Below are positions 6,931 through 16,086 of a DNA stretch of 64,000 nt, piece after piece. Each line of letters begins with the position of its first letter. Within the stretch, counting starts at the first letter, position 1. Below the pieces are notes generated by a model. The model was not told the origin of the DNA. It saw only the letters and a program-made list of their open reading frames with translations, and made no database searches. The DNA comes from G963668605 sp963668605 (GTDB taxonomy: Bacteria > Acidobacteriota > Terriglobia > Bryobacterales > Bryobacteraceae): the NCBI GenBank assembly GCA_963668605.1, contig OY764903.1, positions 1,798,001-1,862,000 on the forward strand, in the 5' to 3' direction. A program made the position numbers and the translations under genes.

Positions 6931-8643
6931 ATGAGACTCTCTTCACGCTGGCTGCAAGCCGTCTTCTTCCTCGGCCTTCTGTTGCTCATTCTGATCGCCA
7001 ATCGCGGCGCCTACCAGGGCTATTTCGACGGTGACGACCTCGACAACATCTCTTGGACCAGCCGCGTAGCTCCCGACGTCTTCGCAAGGGGCATCGTCTC
7101 GCCTGTACTAGCTGTGGACAACTTCCGGCCGGTGGGCCATTTCTATTTCTTTGCGCTCTCGCACTTGGCCGGACTGAACTACGGCGCCTACGTAAGCGTG
7201 CTCCAACTGGCTCACTTGCTCAATGTTCTGCTGCTCTTTCTGCTCTTGCGCCGCCTCGGATTCGCTTTCGGCGCCGCAGCCGCGGGCACGCTCTTTTTCG
7301 GCTTCGAGATGGCCGTGTTCGATGCGTTCTGGAAGCCGATGTACATTTTCGACGTGCTCTGCGCAACATTCTGCCTGCTCAGCATGCTGTGCTACCACCT
7401 GCGCCGCTACACGCTGAGTTTTGTCTGCCTGTTGCTCGCCTACAAGGCGAAAGAACCGGCCGTCATGTTGCCCGTGCTACTCACTGCGCTCGAATACATG
7501 TACGGTGCAAAGAACTGGGATCGACTCATTCCGTTCTTTGCGTTTTCGGCCTTGTTCGGCGGACAGGCCGTCTTCGCCAAGTCGGAGTCACATAACGAGT
7601 ACAGCCTTAGCTTCAGTGCCGCCGCGCTATGGACGACGGTCTCGTTTTACTCCTACAAGCTGTTCTTCGCCCCCTTCGCCGGACTAGCCACGCTCGCATT
7701 ACCCTTCCTGTTTCGCGACCGTCGCGTGTGGCTCGGCGTCGCCGGATTCTGGATTCTGCTGTTTCCGATGCTGGTGCTGCCCGGACGCCTCTTTGCTGTT
7801 TATATGTATCTGCCGCTGACGGCCTTGTCGATCGCCGTCGCAGCGATCGCAACCCATCTCCGCCCGAAATGGATCTGGATCTTCTTCGCGCTTTGGATTC
7901 CCGTCAATTACCAGCAGATGCGTGTACAGCGCAAGGCCGCCCTGGCCTACTCAGACGAGAACCGCAAGTTCGTGGAGAAGTTGGAGGCACACTTGCGAGA
8001 ACATCCGGCCACCACGGCCGTGGTCCATGACGACGTGCCGGAGACGCTCCACGCCTGGGGCGTGAGCGCGGCGGCGCGCTTGTTGACGAGGCGGCCGGAT
8101 ATCCCCGTGTTTTCGTTCGAGCAGGAACAGGCGCGCGCCGCGCTCGACAACCCTGGCGTTCTGGTGCTGAGTTGGAATCGCGACTCGCGCCGTGTCGAGA
8201 CTCTGCGCAGGGATGGCGTCCAGCTGGCTTCATCGATCCGGATGGAAGCCGCAGCGCCCGTCTGGCAGTTGCGCAAAGGCTGGTACACACGCAATGGGTT
8301 CATGCGCTGGATCGAGCCACAAGCGAACGCTGCACTCTACCGGCCGGCGGGCGCACGCCGTTTTGTGCTCAAGGTCAACGCAGGCCCATTGCTACTCGAG
8401 CGCGTAGGCGTGTCACAGGTCGAGTTGCTCGTGAACGGCCAGTCACAAGGCACTCGCGAATTCCGCACAGTCGGCCTCGATGCGGCTGCCTGGGATCTTG
8501 CGGCCGCCGCGCCAGGAGATGCCCAAATCGAGTTCCGCGTGCGGCCAGAGTACCGCGACTCGCCCGGTGCGCCACCGCTGGGCATCGCCATCGTCGAGTT
8601 CGGCTTCATGCCAGACGCCTTACCAGGCGCCGTGCCAAAATAG
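6931..8643 (+). CDS. Multi-pass membrane protein, glycosyltransferase-like
   Basis: 570 residues from the ATG at 6931. An open frame extends upstream, but it would run through the hairpin repeat, and 6931 is followed at once by a good signal anchor (WLQAVFFLGLLLLILIA). The N-terminal 370 or so residues hold about ten hydrophobic segments and an early periplasmic acidic motif, YFDGDDLDNISW, of the kind seen in GT-C/PMT-like lipid-linked sugar transferases. The C-terminal 200 residues are soluble and beta-rich. A GT-C fold is plausible from the layout, but no catalytic signature is certain. The next gene follows 4 bases after the stop. Confidence 0.6.
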   Translation: MRLSSRWLQAVFFLGLLLLILIANRGAYQGYFDGDDLDNISWTSRVAPDVFARGIVSPVLAVDNFRPVGHFYFFALSHLAGLNYGAYVSVLQLAHLLNVLLLFLLLRRLGFAFGAAAAGTLFFGFEMAVFDAFWKPMYIFDVLCATFCLLSMLCYHLRRYTLSFVCLLLAYKAKEPAVMLPVLLTALEYMYGAKNWDRLIPFFAFSALFGGQAVFAKSESHNEYSLSFSAAALWTTVSFYSYKLFFAPFAGLATLALPFLFRDRRVWLGVAGFWILLFPMLVLPGRLFAVYMYLPLTALSIAVAAIATHLRPKWIWIFFALWIPVNYQQMRVQRKAALAYSDENRKFVEKLEAHLREHPATTAVVHDDVPETLHAWGVSAAARLLTRRPDIPVFSFEQEQARAALDNPGVLVLSWNRDSRRVETLRRDGVQLASSIRMEAAAPVWQLRKGWYTRNGFMRWIEPQANAALYRPAGARRFVLKVNAGPLLLERVGVSQVELLVNGQSQGTREFRTVGLDAAAWDLAAAAPGDAQIEFRVRPEYRDSPGAPPLGIAIVEFGFMPDALPGAVPK

Positions 8644-8647
8644 TCCC

Positions 8648-9598
8648 GTGCAGCGCATTTTCCTTGGCGTAGACGGCGGTCAGTCGAGTACCACGGCGCT
8701 CATCGGCGATGAGCATGGGCGCATTCTGGGCGCGGGCCGCGGCGGTCCCTGCAATCACGTCAAGACCGGTGACGGCCGCGAAAAGTTCGTCCATGCGATT
8801 CGTGGCTGTGTCGCCGTAGCCTGCCAGGAGGCGGGCCTCGATGTCGGCGAAACGCATTTCGAGGCCGCCTGCCTGGGCTTCAGCGGCGGCCCCAAAGACA
8901 AGCAATCGATCCTTGAGGAGATATTGGACTGCGGTCGGATGCTAGTAACCACCGACGCGCTGATCGCCTTAACCGGCGCGACGGCCGGCGAGCCCGGCAT
9001 CATCACCATCGCCGGTACCGGCTCCATCTCCTGGGGCCGCAACGCAGCCGGAACGACCGCGCGCGCCGGCGGCTGGGGCTACATCTTCGGCGACGAGGGC
9101 GGCGGTTTCGATCTCACGCGCCAGGCGCTGCGCGCGGCCTTGCGCCACGAAGAGGGCTGGGGACCGCCCACCGCGCTCCATGCCAGATTGCTCGCGGCTA
9201 CCGGCGCGACAAACGCCAACGACATGCTGCACCGCTTCTACACAACCGACTTCCCGCGCCCCGCTATCGCCGCCTTTTCGAAGCTCGTAGATGAAACGGC
9301 ATCCAAAGGCGACGCCGTCGCGCGCGAGATTCTCGAAAACGCGGCGCAGCAGCTCGCCGCCATCACCGCCGCCGTCCGCGCGCAACTCTTTGAGTCCGGC
9401 GAGGCGGTCCGTGTCGCTTATATTGGCGGAGTCTTCAAAAGCAGGCGGCTGCTGGAGCGCTTCCAAATGCTGGTCGCGCTCGCCGATGGCAGCGTCTGCG
9501 GCCCGCCGCTTTTCGGGCCCGCCGCGGGTGCGCTGCTTGAAGCCTACCGCCTCGCCGGCCTGCATCCCGTGCTAGGCCAAATACCGGAACTGAAGTAA
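8648..9598 (+). CDS. N-acetylglucosamine kinase-like ATPase (BadF/BadG/BcrA family)
   Basis: 316 residues from a GTG at 8648; a longer open frame exists, but it overlaps the previous gene. The phosphate-1 motif FLGVDGGQSSTTALIGD starts at residue 4, a second nucleotide-binding stretch is GEPGIITIAGTGSISWG, and GWGYIFGDEGGGFDLTRQALRAAL is typical of eukaryote-like GlcNAc kinases and glucosamine kinases in this ASKHA family. It probably phosphorylates an amino sugar recovered from cell-wall or environmental glycans. No ribosome-binding site is evident; translation may couple to the gene ending 4 bases before. An MFS transporter follows 35 bases downstream. Confidence 0.8.
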   Translation: MQRIFLGVDGGQSSTTALIGDEHGRILGAGRGGPCNHVKTGDGREKFVHAIRGCVAVACQEAGLDVGETHFEAACLGFSGGPKDKQSILEEILDCGRMLVTTDALIALTGATAGEPGIITIAGTGSISWGRNAAGTTARAGGWGYIFGDEGGGFDLTRQALRAALRHEEGWGPPTALHARLLAATGATNANDMLHRFYTTDFPRPAIAAFSKLVDETASKGDAVAREILENAAQQLAAITAAVRAQLFESGEAVRVAYIGGVFKSRRLLERFQMLVALADGSVCGPPLFGPAAGALLEAYRLAGLHPVLGQIPELK

Positions 9599-9633
9599 CT
9601 GGCGCCGAATGCGGTTTATCCTGGAAGTTACCC

Positions 9634-10833
9634 ATGCACTGGGGCAACACGTTCCGCGCGCTGCAGTACCGCAATTACCGTCTCTTTTTCGCGGGCCAGA
9701 TTACTTCGCTCGTCGGCACCTGGATGCAGAGCGTGGCGCTGAGCTGGCTGGTCTACAGGTTGACGCACGACGAGTTCATGCTCGGCCTGACCGCCTTCTG
9801 CGGCAACATCGCCATTTTCGTGCTGGGACCGCTCGGCGGCATCGTGGCCGATCGCTATCCCCGCCGCCGCGTCGTCATCATCGCGCAGGCGCTCTCGCTG
9901 GTGCAGGCCGTGACATTGGCGGCGCTCACCGCCAGTGGGCACATCAGCGTTGCGAGCATTCTGGGCATCGCATTCCTGCTCGGCATGATCAACGCGTTTG
10001 AGATTCCGGCGCGCCAGGCGATGATTGTCCAGATCTCATCGAAAGCCGACTTGATGAATGCCATCTCGCTGAACTCGGCGATGTTCAACGCCGCGCGCGT
10101 GATCGGGCCCGCGCTGGCGGGCATCATCGTGGCCTGGCTCGGCGAAGCGTTCTGCTTCAGCCTCAATGCGGTTAGTTTTCTCGCCGTGATTCTCTGCCTC
10201 GCTGCGATGCGGCTGCCAGATCTGCCGGCCCCTCCCGTGGAATCGGCCTGGAAGCGTCTTGCCGATGGAGTGCGCTATGTGCGTTCATCGCGGCCCGTTC
10301 GCGCGGTGCTGATTATGATGGCCGCGACTACGCTCTCCGCCATGCCGATTTTGGTGCTAGCGCCCTTCTTTGCCGACGGAATTTTCCACCGCGGCTCGGC
10401 AGGTCTCGGATTCCTGAGCGGCGCGATGGGACTGGGAGCCGTCGCCGGCGCGCTCCAGATCGCGCAGCGCAGCCACTCGCGCGGCCTGCCGAGAACCATC
10501 TTCCACAGCTCCGTCGGCATCGCTATCACTCTCGCGCTTTTCGCTCTCTCGCCGTGGTTCGGACTCTCCTTGGCGATCATGGTCGCCGTCGGATTTTGCG
10601 TCATGCGGCTGAACGCATCTGCCAACAGTCTGGTGCAGACGCTCGTCCCGGATGAGTACCGCGGCCGGATCATGGCATTCTATACGATGACGGCTGTTGG
10701 GCTGAGCCCGTTCGGCAGCCTGGCGGCCGGTGCGCTGGCAAGCCGCCTGGGAGTGCAGCCCACCGTCCTCGTGGGAAGCACTATCTGTTTGTGCGCCGGC
10801 TTCGTGTTCCGTTTTTCGATGAAGGACCAATGA
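9634..10833 (+). CDS. MFS transporter (enterobactin-exporter/MFS_3 type)
   Basis: 399 residues with twelve predicted membrane helices. The start is the ATG at 9634, preceded by GGAAG. The first loop reads FRALQYRNYRLFFAGQITSLVGTWMQSVALSWLVYRL, characteristic of the EntS/MFS_3 group; the loop 2-3 motif is GIVADRYPRRRV, and FEIPARQAMIVQI marks helix 4-5. Such proteins are proton-driven exporters, in characterised cases of siderophores, macrolides or other drugs; the substrate here is unknown. Its stop overlaps the ATG of the secreted peptidase-like gene (ATGA), so the two are probably co-translated. Confidence 0.85.
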   Translation: MHWGNTFRALQYRNYRLFFAGQITSLVGTWMQSVALSWLVYRLTHDEFMLGLTAFCGNIAIFVLGPLGGIVADRYPRRRVVIIAQALSLVQAVTLAALTASGHISVASILGIAFLLGMINAFEIPARQAMIVQISSKADLMNAISLNSAMFNAARVIGPALAGIIVAWLGEAFCFSLNAVSFLAVILCLAAMRLPDLPAPPVESAWKRLADGVRYVRSSRPVRAVLIMMAATTLSAMPILVLAPFFADGIFHRGSAGLGFLSGAMGLGAVAGALQIAQRSHSRGLPRTIFHSSVGIAITLALFALSPWFGLSLAIMVAVGFCVMRLNASANSLVQTLVPDEYRGRIMAFYTMTAVGLSPFGSLAAGALASRLGVQPTVLVGSTICLCAGFVFRFSMKDQ

Positions 10834-12047
10834 GAAAACTTCTTGCCGCTCTCCTGCTTCTTTGCGCCATTCCAGCCGCCTTCGCGCAGGACGCGCCGAA
10901 ACTCTTCGACGACATCGCGGCGACCGTCAGAGAACTCAGTGAGATCACCGGCCTGCGCGCGACGCGCTCCGTACCGCACGCCAGCATGAGCCGCGAAGAT
11001 CTTCGCAAGTACATTCAGAACAAGATCAAGGAAGAGGTCAAGCCCGAAGAGATCCGCACCGAGGAGCTGATGCTCAAGAAGTTTGGTTTCCTGCCGCGGG
11101 ACTTCAATCTCGAAAGTGCGACCGTCGAGCTGCTGACCGAACAGGCCGCGGCCTTCTATGACTATCACAAGCGGCGGCTCTACATTCTCGATTCCAACGC
11201 CGACGTCATGCAGCAGACGGCACTGGTGCACGAACTTGCTCACGCGCTCGCCGACCAGCACTTCAAGCTTGCGAAGTTTATTCGCACGGCCGAGTCCGGC
11301 GACGACAGCGCGATGGCGCGCATGGCTGTCATGGAAGGCCAGGCTTCATGGCTCACCTTCGAGATTCTCTCGCGCAAGATGGGCCGCTCGCTCAAGGATT
11401 CACCGGCATTCCTGAAGAACATGGCGGAGACGATGAATAGTTCGACCGGACAATTTCCAGTGCTCGACAAGGCGCCGCTCTACATGCGGGAGACGCTGAT
11501 GTTTCCTTACACGCAAGGCATGCTGTTCCAGCAGGGTCTCGTGGAAAAGTGGGACAAAGCCGCGTTCACAGAGATCTTCCGCCGCCCGCCCGTGAGTACG
11601 CAACAGATCCTGCACCCGGCGTTGTATTTCACGCACGTAATGCCATCGCGGCCGAAAGCGCCGCCGCTTCCGGATGCGCACAAGTACCGCAAGTCGTTCG
11701 AGGGATCGCTAGGCGAACTCGACCATGCCATGCTGCTGCGCCAGTATGCGGGCAAGCCCGCCGAGGCGTTAGCGGAGAAGTGGAAAGGCTGCGCGTTCCA
11801 GATCGTGGAAGAGAAGCGCGGCAACCGCGCCATGCTCGCCTACGTCTCTGAGTGGCAGAGCCCGGAAGCGGCGCGGGAGTTTTTCGCGCACTACCGTTCC
11901 ATACTCAAGGGCAAGTGGAAGCGCTTCGAGATCGGTTCAGAAACGCCATCGAAGCTGACCGGCGTGGGCGACGACGGTCGCTTTGTCGTCGAACTGGACG
12001 GCGCGCGGGTCACGAGTCTGGAAGGACTGCCAAACGAAAAGCCGTGA
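10830..12047 (+). CDS. Secreted HExxH putative metalloprotease
   Basis: 405 residues from the ATG at 10830, which overlaps the MFS stop as ATGA; an upstream in-frame start would lie inside that gene. A Sec signal peptide occupies residues 1-19 (ends AFAQ). The zinc motif HELAH is at 134-138, with a candidate third ligand Glu in the MEGQAS segment at about residue 169, the layout of a gluzincin. The N-terminal 60-80 residues are helical and charged. I do not recognise a named family. The C-terminal 90 residues, with AFQIVEEKRGNRAMLAYVSEWQSPEAAREFF, look like a separate alpha/beta domain. Proteolytic activity is inferred from the motif only. Confidence 0.65.
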   Translation: MRKLLAALLLLCAIPAAFAQDAPKLFDDIAATVRELSEITGLRATRSVPHASMSREDLRKYIQNKIKEEVKPEEIRTEELMLKKFGFLPRDFNLESATVELLTEQAAAFYDYHKRRLYILDSNADVMQQTALVHELAHALADQHFKLAKFIRTAESGDDSAMARMAVMEGQASWLTFEILSRKMGRSLKDSPAFLKNMAETMNSSTGQFPVLDKAPLYMRETLMFPYTQGMLFQQGLVEKWDKAAFTEIFRRPPVSTQQILHPALYFTHVMPSRPKAPPLPDAHKYRKSFEGSLGELDHAMLLRQYAGKPAEALAEKWKGCAFQIVEEKRGNRAMLAYVSEWQSPEAAREFFAHYRSILKGKWKRFEIGSETPSKLTGVGDDGRFVVELDGARVTSLEGLPNEKP

Positions 12048-12097
12048 GGCTGCGTCTAAGTTAAAATAGAGAGAAGTAGAGTTTAGGAGAATCAGGC

Positions 12098-12652
12098 TTG
12101 CGAAACATTCTGTCGTCCCTTTTGTTTTTGGCTCTTGCGTTGGCGCCGCTGCGGGGCGCGAACCTGGATCGTCCGGCCAAGGAGCTGAAGTTCACGCTCG
12201 CGCCGGGGAAAGAGGCGTTGCTCAGCCAATACAAGGGCAAGGTCGTCGTACTCGAGTTCCTGCTCACCACCTGTTCGCATTGCCAGGCCTGCTCGCGGAC
12301 CATGGAGAAACTCTCGAAGGAGTTCGCCGGCAAGGGCGTACAGATGGTTGGCATTGCGATCAACGAAGGCGCGGACAAACTCGTGCCCACTTACATCCAG
12401 CAACTGGGCCTGCAATACCCGGTAGGCTGGAACACGAATTCGCAGGTCCCCATCGATTTCCTGCAACATCCGATGATGGTTCGCATGATGATGCCGCAAC
12501 TTGTCTTCATCGACCGCGCCGGAATCATTCGCGCGCAGTATCCGGGCTCCGACGCCTTCTTTCAGAACGAAGAGAAGAACATGCGCGAGATGATTCAGAA
12601 GCTGCTCAAGCCCTCCGCGACGGCCAAACCCGCGGCGAAGAAGGCTTCCTAG
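12098..12652 (+). CDS. Secreted thioredoxin-fold protein (TlpA/ResA-like), copy 1
   Basis: 184 residues from a TTG at 12098 that has AGGAGA 7 bases upstream; no better start is in frame. A signal peptide (residues 1-20, LFLALALAPLRGA) precedes a thioredoxin/AhpC-TSA fold: LLSQYKGKVVVLEFLLTTCSHCQACSRTMEKL. The redox site is CSHC, followed by an extra Cys. Later QLVFIDRAGIIRAQYPG fits the family's final strands. Export implies a role in periplasmic disulfide chemistry or peroxide handling. A close paralog follows after 35 bases, and the two share the LLSQYxGKVV...TTCxHCQ core. Confidence 0.8.
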   Translation: MRNILSSLLFLALALAPLRGANLDRPAKELKFTLAPGKEALLSQYKGKVVVLEFLLTTCSHCQACSRTMEKLSKEFAGKGVQMVGIAINEGADKLVPTYIQQLGLQYPVGWNTNSQVPIDFLQHPMMVRMMMPQLVFIDRAGIIRAQYPGSDAFFQNEEKNMREMIQKLLKPSATAKPAAKKAS

Positions 12653-12687
12653 CCGAACTTTCGTATTCCCAAGGAGACGACGAACAG

Positions 12688-13251
12688 ATGCTCCGCATCC
12701 TTCCAATGATGGCCGTGGCCACACTGGCCGCCGCTTCGATGCAGGCGGCTGAGGCATCGCGCCCCGCGCCTGAGTACTCGATCACGCTGACGAACGGTAA
12801 GCAGGTGCTGCTCAGCCAGTACCGCGGCAAAGTGGTCGCGCTCGGATTCTACTTCACGACGTGTCCACACTGCCAGGTCACCTGCCAACTGATGGAGAAA
12901 CTTTCCGGCGAGTACGGCGGGCGCGGCTTTCAACCGCTTGGCGTGGTCTTCAATGAGATGGCGAACTTGCTGGTCGGCGATTACACGCGCAACCTGAAGC
13001 TCACTTTTCCGATGGGCGCCAGTTCGCGCGGAACGGTCTACGACTTTCTCAAAGAGAACGACAACCAACGCGGCACGGTCCCGCAGATGGCTCTGATCGA
13101 CCGCAAAGGCATAATCCGCTACCAGTCGCCACCTGCCGGCGATGACGTCTTCTTCAAAGAACAGACGCTGCGCCAACGCATTGAAGAGCTACTCAAGGAA
13201 CCCGCCACACGAGCCGCATCAAAGACGCGCGCCGCATCGAAAAAGAAGTAG
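12688..13251 (+). CDS. Secreted thioredoxin-fold protein (TlpA/ResA-like), copy 2
   Basis: 187 residues from the ATG at 12688, with AAGGAGA about ten bases upstream; the longer in-frame extension into copy 1 is rejected. A signal peptide (to about residue 21) precedes VLLSQYRGKVVALGFYFTTCPHCQVTCQLMEKLSGEYGGRG, so the redox motif is CPHC rather than the CSHC of copy 1. The C-terminus is basic (AASKTRAASKKK). The arrangement suggests a tandem duplication with divergence at the active site. It is the last gene before the tRNA. Confidence 0.8.
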   Translation: MLRILPMMAVATLAAASMQAAEASRPAPEYSITLTNGKQVLLSQYRGKVVALGFYFTTCPHCQVTCQLMEKLSGEYGGRGFQPLGVVFNEMANLLVGDYTRNLKLTFPMGASSRGTVYDFLKENDNQRGTVPQMALIDRKGIIRYQSPPAGDDVFFKEQTLRQRIEELLKEPATRAASKTRAASKKK

Positions 13252-13276
13252 CCCCGGTGCGGCACGGAATGCTAAA

Positions 13277-13939
13277 CTAAACCAGTATGCGCCCGTAGCT
13301 CAGATGGATAGAGCGTTTGCCTCCGGAGCAAAAGGTCGCTGGTTCGAATCCAGCCGGGCGTACCATTTTCATAGAGTTACGAGCCAAGTTTTTCGATCTT
13401 GTGTGTAGTTCGGTAGCAGTATTCCCAAACGCCTCGTTGTGGTCCTGGTAGACCACGGCACCACTGGACGTTAAGATAGCCAGTACATCGAACTTTCCTA
13501 CCTTCTGGCGAATGTCCCGTCGCGACCTTCCGTTTGCATCTAGGTCGGTCTTCTTGCACTCCACCCGCAGTATCGTGCTGCCGTGCATTGCGAGCAGGTC
13601 GCAGGGCGCCTGCGGGCTTAGTGCCTGGAATACCTCGTACCCCTGGCGCATGAGGTCGACCGCAATCGAAAGCTCGGCGATCGCCGTTCCCCTTCCCTCG
13701 TTCTGGTCTCCAGCGCCAAGGTTAAGGATCACGCGGTGTCGCTCTGCGAATTTGGCCGCTGCCAACCGAGCGTCGTCCTCTGTTATCTCATCGACGCGAT
13801 CGATGCTCTTGCAGTGAGGAACGGCGCGCTCGACGCCATCCACACGCTCATAAGATCGCCATCGCGCGTACCAGCGATTGCCATTCTTCTGTATCCAGGC
13901 TGCACCCTTCCTTTTTCTCTGTACCGGAAACTTACTCAT
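13277..13939 (-). CDS. Integrase-N-terminus/PD-(D/E)XK nuclease-like fusion protein
   Basis: 220 residues from the ATG at 13939, which overlaps the integrase stop as ATGA. Residues 10-70 (GAAWIQKNGNRWYARW, then ERVDGVERAV and an Arg/Ala-rich helix) resemble the arm-site-binding N-terminus of tyrosine recombinases. Residues 85-165 resemble a PD-(D/E)XK nuclease: ELSIAVDLMRQGYEVF, then CDLLAMHG with the metal-binding Asp, and ILRVECKKT with the ExK pair. The last 30 or so residues come from reading antisense through the tRNA, so the natural C-terminus was probably changed by integration. It may help element excision, homing or defence; the function is unknown. Confidence 0.6.
   Translation of the reverse strand: MSKFPVQRKRKGAAWIQKNGNRWYARWRSYERVDGVERAVPHCKSIDRVDEITEDDARLAAAKFAERHRVILNLGAGDQNEGRGTAIAELSIAVDLMRQGYEVFQALSPQAPCDLLAMHGSTILRVECKKTDLDANGRSRRDIRQKVGKFDVLAILTSSGAVVYQDHNEAFGNTATELHTRSKNLARNSMKMVRPAGFEPATFCSGGKRSIHLSYGRILV
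13289..13365 (+). tRNA. tRNA-Arg (anticodon CCG)
   Basis: 77 bases including an encoded CCA end. The acceptor arms GCGCCCG/CGGGCGT pair with one G-U. The D-arm holds AGCTCAGATGGATAGAGC. The anticodon stem TTTGC/GCAAA encloses CTCCGGA, giving CCG, which reads CGG (Arg). The T-arm is CTGGTTCGAATCCAG. An integrase pseudogene and a nuclease-like ORF lie on its 3' side, as expected for an element integrated at the tRNA 3' end. I found no second copy of the 3' end by eye in the window. Confidence 0.97.
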
Positions 13940-14943
13940 TGGACTCCACACTTGGGTGCTGTATCAACCAGCCCGCGCTTCTCGCCATACATCCGGTCCA
14001 GTGCATCCACCGCCGTGCGCACGCCCTCGGGGATCTCGCGCATGTATACTTTCAGCGTCTGGTCCGGACTGCTGTACCGCATGGCTCCCTGGACGTCCTT
14101 GACTGTGGCTCCGGTGCGCTGCATCCAGGTGCCGAACGTGCGCCGGAACGCCTGGAAGTTTACCGCGGTTGCCTTGTGGCGTTTCGGATCGCCCTCTTGC
14201 GTTCTTTCGGTGGCGCGGCCATGATGCCGGCGCCGATCGCCGCCGGCACGATTACGTCGCGCTCGTAATTGTGCGATGCGATCGCGGTGCCCTTGGTAGT
14301 TGGGAATACGAGCGACGCCAGCGACGCGGTGCGGCGCATTCCGCGCCAGAGATCCATATCCGACTGGACGCCCGCCGGCATCGGCAGGTAGGTATCAGAC
14401 CCCTGCGTCTTCGGTTCCTTCACGCCCCACGGGGATGCCGATTCATCCACGCGCACTCTGCCGGCCTCGATGTCGTCCCACCGGAGCGCGAACAGTTCGC
14501 GGGGGCGGAACCCCAACCCCATCGCGCAGAACATCCGGACTATCAGTCGATCGCGGAATTCGAGATTCGCGATCAGCGAATCAAATTCTTCCAGCGTCAG
14601 GAATCGGCCGCACGGTTTCCGCGTTGGCGGCATGCTCAGTTTCCGCGCCGGGTTCTTGACGACCAACTCCTGCTCGACCGCCTCTTCCATGATGGCGCGG
14701 TATTGGATCAGCACCTTCTTCACCAGTGACCGGCTGAAGGATTCCGCGAGCGTGTTCAGGTGCTTCTGGAGTTCAATCTTGTCAATCTTGGTGATGAGCG
14801 TTTTGCCGAACTTGGGGAGCACGTGCAGTTTGATGATCGACGTGACAGTGGAGATCATCGCGGCCCCCACGTTCGCGACGGCAGGTAAGCGTTGTCCCAG
14901 AACCACTGCAGCGTCAGGTCGCCGTCGCATTTTGGCTTCTGGC

Positions 14944-16086
14944 TAGTGTAGTGTCTCACAAATAACTTTACAATGGTTCGTTCCGCGGGCATACTGGATG
15001 TACCATGTGGAGCGTGGCGGAACCGTTAGCTTTAGATCCAGACCAGCGGCGCACGTTGGAAGCGTGGGTCCATGCCCACAACACGCCGCAGAAGATCGTT
15101 TTTCGTTCGCGCATCGTGCTGTTGGCAGCCAGCGGCCAGCCGAATCGGCGGATCGCCCAAGAACTGAAGACCAGCCGTCCGACGGTGATTCTGTGGCGGC
15201 AACGTTTTCTCAGCAGCGGGCCGGTAGCACTCACCGAAGATGAGCCTGGGCGTGGCCGCAAGGCGGGAGTTTCAGTCGAGAAAGTGAAGCAGATTGTGGA
15301 GGCCACGCTGCATAGCCAGCCGGTCTGCGCTACGCACTGGAGCGTGCGAACCATGGCGGTCGCACAAAGCGTCAGCCCAGCCACAGTGCAACGAATCTGG
15401 GACGCCCACGGTTTGCAGCCGCATCGCAGTAAGACCTTCAAATTGTCGCGGGATAAGCGGTTCGTAGAAAAGCTCACCGACGTGGTGGGCCTATACCTGA
15501 ATCCGCCGGACAAGGCACTGGTGCTATGTTTCGATGAGAAGAGCCAGATTCAAGCCTTAGACCGAACGCAGCCGGGCCTGCCCATGAAAAAGGGCCGCTG
15601 CGGTACGATGACCCACGACTACAAACGTCACGGCACGACGACACTATTCGCCGTCCTGAACGTGCTCGAAGGAACCGTGATCGGAGAGTGCATGGCGCGG
15701 CACAGGCACCAGGAGTTTCTCAAGTTCCTTCGAAAGATCGATCGGGAAACGCCAGCCGATCTGACCTTGCATCTCATCCTGGATAACTACTCGGCACACA
15801 AGCATGACGCTGTCCAACGATGGTTGAAGCGCCACGGTCGATTTCAACTTCACTACACACCCACGAGTTCCTCATGGCTGAATCTAGTGGAGCGCTGGTT
15901 TCGCGAGATCACCGACAAGCGTATTCGGCGTGGCAGTTTCCACAGTGTGGGAGAACTGGAACAGGCGATCAACGAATATCTGGCCCACAACAATAAGCAA
16001 CCGAAGCCATTCGTTTGGACAGCGAGCGTGAACAAGATCCTGGAAAAGATCGGCCATTGTAAAGCTATTTTAGAGACACTACACTA
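14944..16086 (+). mobile_element. IS630-family insertion sequence, complete
   Basis: The element, 1139 bases without its target duplication, runs from 14946 to 16084 and is flanked on both sides by TA (14944-14945 and 16085-16086), the hallmark IS630 target duplication. Terminal inverted repeats of 31 bases (14946-14976 and 16054-16084) match at 28 positions and begin GTGTAGTGTCTC. It carries one transposase gene. It interrupts the integrase pseudogene: joining the flanks restores the integrase reading frame. Confidence 0.93.

Noticed and set aside
8480..8647. Upstream extension of the GlcNAc-kinase-like gene
   Set aside because: It overlaps the previous gene heavily and adds no family sequence; the phosphate-1 motif begins right after the GTG at 8648.
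13289..13400. Second attachment-site copy of the tRNA 3' end
   Set aside because: I scanned for TTCGAATCC and the following CCA in the flanking region by eye and found no second copy; it may lie outside the window or be lost.
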